Assembly: GCA_011065235.1 (NCBI GenBank)
Contig: JAAKFB010000061.1
Span: forward strand, 1-9,089
Direction of reading: 5' to 3'
Length of the DNA: 9,089 nucleotides
DNA from: Chlamydiota bacterium
GTDB taxonomy: Bacteria > Chlamydiota > Chlamydiia > Chlamydiales > Rhabdochlamydiaceae
Below, in pieces: positions 5,276 through 9,089 of the stretch. A program made the position numbers and the translations under genes. Each line of letters begins with the position of its first letter. The stretch's first letter is position 1. The notes under the pieces were generated by a model. The model worked only from the letters and a program-made list of their open reading frames with translations. It made no database searches and had not been told where the DNA came from.

Positions 5276-6820
5276 ATGAAAGAAATTTTAATTAACATCG
5301 AGTCCAAAGAGGTGCGCTGCGCCTTCCTGAATGAAGGTCAGCTACGAGACCTCATCGTAGAGAGGAAAAAGACCCGCCAAATTACTGGCAATGTCTATAG
5401 AGGCAAGGTCACCAATATCCTCCACAATATCCAATCGGCATTCATCGATATCAATGAGTCGGAAAACGGCTTTATCCATATCTCCGATATCTTGGAAAAT
5501 ACCCAGAAATTTCAAGATATGTTTGAAATGGATTTTGATATTGAAAGTAAAAAAAAGAGTAGCAAGCCCCCTAAAGAAACGGAAACGGATATAACAAAAA
5601 TTTTGAAGGCTAACCAGCCCGTTTTGGTCCAGGTCGTCAAGGAGCCGATCGGAAGCAAAGGGGCGCGTCTCACCTCGAATCTGTCGATCGCGGGACGCTA
5701 CTTGGTTTTACTGCCGAATACGTCCCATCGAGGGGTTTCACGGAAAATTGATGATCCTGCATCACGCGACCGGTTGAAAAAGCTGATCCGTGCCTTTGAA
5801 ATGCCAGTGGACATGGGGCTGATTTGCCGCACATCAAGTGTCAATGCAACCGCAGAAATGCTCATCGATGAAGCGCATGATCTCTTAAAATCCTGGCAGC
5901 AGATCGTCAAAGATTTTCATAAGTCGAGCAAACCCACTTGTCTCTATGAGGAATCGGATTTGATGAAGCGCTGTCTCATGACGGCTGTCGACAAACAGTA
6001 CGACCGGGTTTTGGTCGATGATTACAGCGTCTATCAAATTCTGAAAAAAATGTATCAAAAATATAGCGAGAACTGCGAGGTCAAGCTCGAGTTTTACCGC
6101 GACAAAACTCCCATGTTCGACCGGTTTAATGTCGAGCGGGAAATCGAGAAGGCTCTGCGCCGAAAAGTGTGGCTTCCATCTGGTGGTTATCTCTTTTTGG
6201 ATAAGACAGAAGCGATGTACACCATCGATGTCAACTCGGGCAGAAGTTCACATCAGGCCGAACCTGGAGATGTTGAAGAAGCCCTCGTCCGGATCAATAT
6301 GGAAGCGGCAGAAGAAATCGCCCGCCAAATGCGTTTGCGCAACATTGGAGGTCTTGTCATTTGTGACTTTATCGATATGCGCTCTCGCAAAAATCAACGG
6401 CGAGTTCTCGATCGCCTCAAAGAAGCGATGAAAGAAGACACCGCTAAATGCACGATCCTCGGGATGAGTGAATTTGGCCTCGTAGAAATGACGCGCCAGC
6501 GGAATCGCGAATCTCTTGCTCAGACGATGAATACGAACTGTCCTTACTGCATGGGAAGTGGCCAGATCCGCACCCATGAGAGTACTTCGATCGAGATTGA
6601 ACGGTCATTAAAAAAACTGATCAACACAAGGCAGCAATTTGGTCTGAAACTCGTCTGTCATCCCCTTTTGGAAAATTATCTCAAAGGAGGAGATCGTGAT
6701 TATTTGTCAAAGACGGCAGAAGAGCTCAATGCCCAACTCGATTTTGACACCCAAGATTCCTTACACCTAAACGAATTCGAATTCTATTCAACGATCAATG
6801 GTCAAAAACTGGAAGTCTAA
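5276..6820 (+). CDS. rng: Ribonuclease G (RNase E/G family)
   Basis: This 514-residue endoribonuclease of the RNase E/G family cuts single-stranded RNA, preferring 5'-monophosphate ends, in rRNA maturation and mRNA decay. Length and the lack of a long C-terminal scaffold favour RNase G (CafA) over RNase E. The S1 RNA-binding domain is at about 36-118 (ITGNVYRGKVTNI, SAFIDIN, GFIHISDI), interrupted by a charged insert (88-106) rich in Lys, Ser and Glu. The 5'-sensor region includes GARLTSNLSIAGRYLVLLPN (129-148). The DNase I-like catalytic core has YTIDVNSGRSS (315-325) and VICDFIDM (361-368); Asp318, Asn320 and Asp364 correspond to the magnesium-binding residues Asp303, Asn305 and Asp346 of E. 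coli RNase E. CPYCMGSG (422-429) is the zinc-link motif used for dimerisation. ATG 5276 is the first start after an in-frame TGA at 5267; only a weak AGG precedes it. The 3' end overlaps plsB by 23 bases. Confidence 0.96.
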   Translation: MKEILINIESKEVRCAFLNEGQLRDLIVERKKTRQITGNVYRGKVTNILHNIQSAFIDINESENGFIHISDILENTQKFQDMFEMDFDIESKKKSSKPPKETETDITKILKANQPVLVQVVKEPIGSKGARLTSNLSIAGRYLVLLPNTSHRGVSRKIDDPASRDRLKKLIRAFEMPVDMGLICRTSSVNATAEMLIDEAHDLLKSWQQIVKDFHKSSKPTCLYEESDLMKRCLMTAVDKQYDRVLVDDYSVYQILKKMYQKYSENCEVKLEFYRDKTPMFDRFNVEREIEKALRRKVWLPSGGYLFLDKTEAMYTIDVNSGRSSHQAEPGDVEEALVRINMEAAEEIARQMRLRNIGGLVICDFIDMRSRKNQRRVLDRLKEAMKEDTAKCTILGMSEFGLVEMTRQRNRESLAQTMNTNCPYCMGSGQIRTHESTSIEIERSLKKLINTRQQFGLKLVCHPLLENYLKGGDRDYLSKTAEELNAQLDFDTQDSLHLNEFEFYSTINGQKLEV

Positions 6821-7793
6821 AATTGCTCAGTATGTGGAGAGCGGAAAGCTTCCACAAAAAATTGCGTCTGTTCTCGAATCTTTCTATGAGAGCTACCTTG
6901 AAACGGTAGGCTCTGAAAAATCTATCGAACCTGTTTTCGTGGATTTCTTAGAGCGCGTCGCAGAGCAGTGCCCAGATCCCTATATTTTTGAGCCCTACCA
7001 CGAAAGAATCCGCGCTCCTTTCGATTATTACGCATTTGGGATCCGTTTCTTACGTCCTCTTGTAGACAAAAGTGTTTCGAGCATTTTAGGCGAAGAGAGG
7101 CTCGAAGAAATCACCGGATATCTCAAACAAGACCACAATGTGGTTTTTTTAGCCAACCATCAAACGGAAGGAGACCCCTTAGCGATCTGTGTTCTTCTCG
7201 AAGAGCACCACCCAACACTTGGCGAAGAGATGATCTTTGTCGCAGGCGAGCGCGTCACCACCGATCCTCTTGCCATCCCCTTCAGCATGGGCCGCAATTT
7301 GCTCTGCATCTATTCCAAGCGTTACATCGATCATCCTCCTGAACAGAAGCATCAAAAACAGCTCCACAATAAAAAAACGATGCAACTGATGAGTGGTCTT
7401 CTCAAAAAAGGAGGAAAATGCATCTATGTCGCACCTAGCGGAGGGCGCGATCGTCGCAATGAGGAAGGTGTGGTTGAAATCGCCCCTTTTGATCCGCAGA
7501 GTATTGAAATGTTTTACCTGATGGCGAAAAAATCAAAGACGCCTACTCATTTTTATCCGATGGCTCTTGGGACCTACAAACTCCTCCCTCCTCCCGAAAC
7601 GATTCAGGTCGAACTCGGAGAAAAACGCTCGATTAAACGAGCGGGTATTCACCTGGCAATTGGACCGGAAATCGATATGGAACACTTTCCTGGTTCAGAT
7701 AATTCAGATAAACATGTTCGCAGAAAATCCCGTGCCGACTATATTTGGGAATTAGTTCATCAAGATTATGAACGATTCCCAAAGGGCATGTGA
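6798..7793 (+). CDS. plsB: Glycerol-3-phosphate acyltransferase, plant-chloroplast/chlamydial soluble type
   Basis: This 331-residue enzyme acylates glycerol-3-phosphate at sn-1, the first step of phospholipid synthesis, probably from acyl-ACP. The acyltransferase motif NHQTEGD (120-126) supplies His121 and Asp126 of the HX4D catalytic dyad. Other blocks are VAGERVTTDPLAIPFSMGRN (148-167), which includes the basic substrate-binding region, CIYSKRYI (170-177) and YVAPSGGRDRR (210-220). These are strikingly close to the soluble acyltransferase of plant plastids (ATS1) and unlike the 800-residue membrane PlsB of E. coli; the length also fits the short form. An N-terminal helical domain (1-100) matches that family's four-helix bundle. 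No transmembrane segment is seen. The ATG at 6798 lies within rng and lacks a Shine-Dalgarno site, suggesting coupling; GTG 6834 is a less likely alternative. Its TGA overlaps the next ATG (TGATG). Confidence 0.94.
   Translation: MVKNWKSKIAQYVESGKLPQKIASVLESFYESYLETVGSEKSIEPVFVDFLERVAEQCPDPYIFEPYHERIRAPFDYYAFGIRFLRPLVDKSVSSILGEERLEEITGYLKQDHNVVFLANHQTEGDPLAICVLLEEHHPTLGEEMIFVAGERVTTDPLAIPFSMGRNLLCIYSKRYIDHPPEQKHQKQLHNKKTMQLMSGLLKKGGKCIYVAPSGGRDRRNEEGVVEIAPFDPQSIEMFYLMAKKSKTPTHFYPMALGTYKLLPPPETIQVELGEKRSIKRAGIHLAIGPEIDMEHFPGSDNSDKHVRRKSRADYIWELVHQDYERFPKGM
7781..7786 (+). promoter_or_regulatory. Ribosome binding site of the insulinase-family gene
   Basis: AAAGGG lies 6 bases before ATG 7793, inside the end of plsB. 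Together with the TGATG stop/start overlap it sets the start of the protease gene, which then begins directly with a signal-peptide-like MKK. Confidence 0.5.
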
Positions 7794-9089
7794 TGAAAAA
7801 AATTTTCCTTCTTTTGATGTCAGCGGCAAGTTTATGCGCTGATTTTTCCACAGCTTTTGAAAAAGTTGACGATCGAGCTGAGCTTGAAATTCTCAGTCCT
7901 ACTCTCGCTGAGAGAAAAACAGCAAAATTGCGTCTTTCTAATGGTCTGGAGGCTTATCTCATCTCCGACCCCGGTGTGGAGCAATCCGCAGCCGCGCTCG
8001 CTGTGGAAGCCGGTTCATGGAACGATTCTCTCGAATATCCCGGGATCGCCCACTTTCTTGAGCATATGCTCTTCATGGGAACAAAGGCCTACCCCAAAGA
8101 AGATGAGTTCATGCCTTACTGCAAAGAAAATGGTGGAAAAGTCAATGCTTACACCGCCTCAGATCGAACGCTCTTCATGTTTTCGGTCAACAACTCTGCA
8201 TTTGAAGGGGCTCTCGACCGCTTTTCTCATTTTTTCATCGATCCTCTCTTTCTCACTTCAAGTATTGAGCGCGAATTGCATGCAGTCGACCAAGAACACG
8301 CCAAAAATATTGAAAATGATGGTTGGCGCCAATACATGATCTTCAAAGAGACGGGAAATTCCAATCACCCCAACGCAAAATTTTCCACAGGCAATGCCGA
8401 TACACTAAGGGGAATCCCCCAAGATGCGATGCAAAAATGGTATAAAGACCATTATAGCGCGGATAAAATGCATCTCGTGATCCTCTCTCCTCTTCCCCTC
8501 GACGAATTGATCAGATTGACTACAGAGGATTTTTCTGCCGTAACCGAAAATGTCACTCCTCATGAGTTCATCAATGAAACCATGACCTCTGACAAACAAC
8601 GGGGGCAGATGATCTACGTCAAGCCAATCAAGGATCTCAAAATCCTCTCTCTCACTTGGGAACTTCCCCCTCAGCTCGCCGAAGATAATGAAGTAAAAGC
8701 TGGTGAGCTACTCGCCTACATTTTGAAAAGTGGGAGCAAAAACAGTCTTTTGGGCTTGCTAAAACGCCAGCATCTCGCAACGGCAATTTCCGTCTCAGAA
8801 GATGCCTTCAGCAAAAAGAACAAACTTTTCTCCATTAATGTAGAACTCTCCGATAAAGGGATCGAGCAAATCGATCAAGTCATCTCCTATTGCTTCGAGA
8901 GTCTCGCGCGGCTGAAAAAAACGGGTGTCCCCCGCTACATTTTCAATGAAGTGCAGAGCATCGCCGAGCTGAAATATCAATATCAATCCCGCACAGAAGC
9001 ATTTGAACTTGTCATGGAAACGGGACATACACTTGTAGATGAAGAGCTGGAAACTTTCACAAACAAAACCCTCATCCCCACCAAATACG
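7793..9089 (+). CDS. ptr: Insulinase/pitrilysin family (M16) zinc protease, N-terminal part
   Basis: One frame is open from ATG 7793 to the window edge (432 codons, no stop), so the gene is cut off; family members are often about 900-1000 residues. MKKIFLLLMSAASLCA is a typical Sec signal peptide, probably cut after Ala16, placing the enzyme in the periplasm or outer envelope. The inverted zinc motif HFLEH is at 87-91 (His87, Glu90, His91), and Glu168 in HAVDQEH gives the 76-residue spacing of the M16 signature HXXEH-X76-E. Supporting features are AVEAGSWND (70-78), FMGTKAYPKEDEF (94-106), the GGKVNAYTASDRT stretch (114-126) and a pitrilysin-like second domain. Pitrilysin and insulysin degrade small or unfolded peptides in a closed chamber. 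The gene follows plsB with a 1-base overlap and, as I recall, the same neighbour order as C. trachomatis CT806-CT808. Shorter overlapping frames here are not real genes. Confidence 0.93.
   Translation, partial: MKKIFLLLMSAASLCADFSTAFEKVDDRAELEILSPTLAERKTAKLRLSNGLEAYLISDPGVEQSAAALAVEAGSWNDSLEYPGIAHFLEHMLFMGTKAYPKEDEFMPYCKENGGKVNAYTASDRTLFMFSVNNSAFEGALDRFSHFFIDPLFLTSSIERELHAVDQEHAKNIENDGWRQYMIFKETGNSNHPNAKFSTGNADTLRGIPQDAMQKWYKDHYSADKMHLVILSPLPLDELIRLTTEDFSAVTENVTPHEFINETMTSDKQRGQMIYVKPIKDLKILSLTWELPPQLAEDNEVKAGELLAYILKSGSKNSLLGLLKRQHLATAISVSEDAFSKKNKLFSINVELSDKGIEQIDQVISYCFESLARLKKTGVPRYIFNEVQSIAELKYQYQSRTEAFELVMETGHTLVDEELETFTNKTLIPTKY

Noticed and set aside
7793..7850. Lipoprotein signal at Cys15 of the insulinase-family protein
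   Set aside because: The residue before the cysteine is leucine, which does not fit a lipobox; an ordinary Sec signal is more likely.
7857..8339. A 160-codon plus-strand frame
   Set aside because: It lies wholly inside the insulinase-family gene in another frame; the frame from 7793 carries HXXEH and Glu168 with the right spacing, while this one has no recognisable motif.

Overview
The window looks like a chromosomal stretch from a member of the Chlamydiae, most likely one of the environmental (Parachlamydia/Waddlia/Simkania-like) families rather than Chlamydia itself. The reasons are a glycerol-3-phosphate acyltransferase of the plant-chloroplast/chlamydial soluble type, the run rng - plsB - insulinase-type protease and the block yceD-rpmF-plsX (which, as I recall, lie together in the Chlamydia trachomatis CT806-CT811 region), a pcnB/lpxB pair (CT410/CT411 as I recall), and two short genes with the twin-hydrophobic-segment shape of chlamydial inclusion-membrane (Inc) proteins. 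Base composition is moderate (hand counts of sample lines give about 50-60% G+C in plsX), higher than in Chlamydia proper. The genus cannot be fixed from sequence reading alone.

Layout. Positions 2-3079 (+) hold a tightly packed run: the 3' end of poly(A) polymerase pcnB, an alpha/beta hydrolase of unknown substrate, lpxB (lipid A disaccharide synthase) and a YceD/DUF177 protein. All three junctions are 4-base ATGA overlaps, so translation is probably coupled. After a 68-base gap holding a TATAAT box and an imperfect dyad come rpmF (L32) and plsX (3148-4336, +), overlapping by 23 bases. The block 4333-5162 is on the minus strand: two small, AT-richer, membrane-hairpin proteins, each with a strong Shine-Dalgarno site, served by a good minus-strand promoter at 5187-5215. 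The second convergent gene shares a TTAA stop-codon palindrome with plsX. From 5276 to the end (+) lie rng (RNase G), plsB and the first 432 codons of a signal-peptide-bearing pitrilysin/insulinase-family metalloprotease that runs off the window; again the genes overlap.

How the genes fit together. Three housekeeping themes are interleaved: RNA turnover and ribosome supply (pcnB, rng, yceD, rpmF), envelope lipid synthesis (lpxB for lipid A; plsX and plsB for the first steps of phospholipid synthesis) and probable periplasmic proteolysis (the insulinase-type protease). The minus-strand pair is the only accessory-looking part and the best candidate for something undescribed: a lineage-specific pair of putative Inc-like/type III-secreted membrane proteins inserted between plsX and rng. 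No tRNA, rRNA, CRISPR, insertion sequence or convincing intrinsic terminator was seen.
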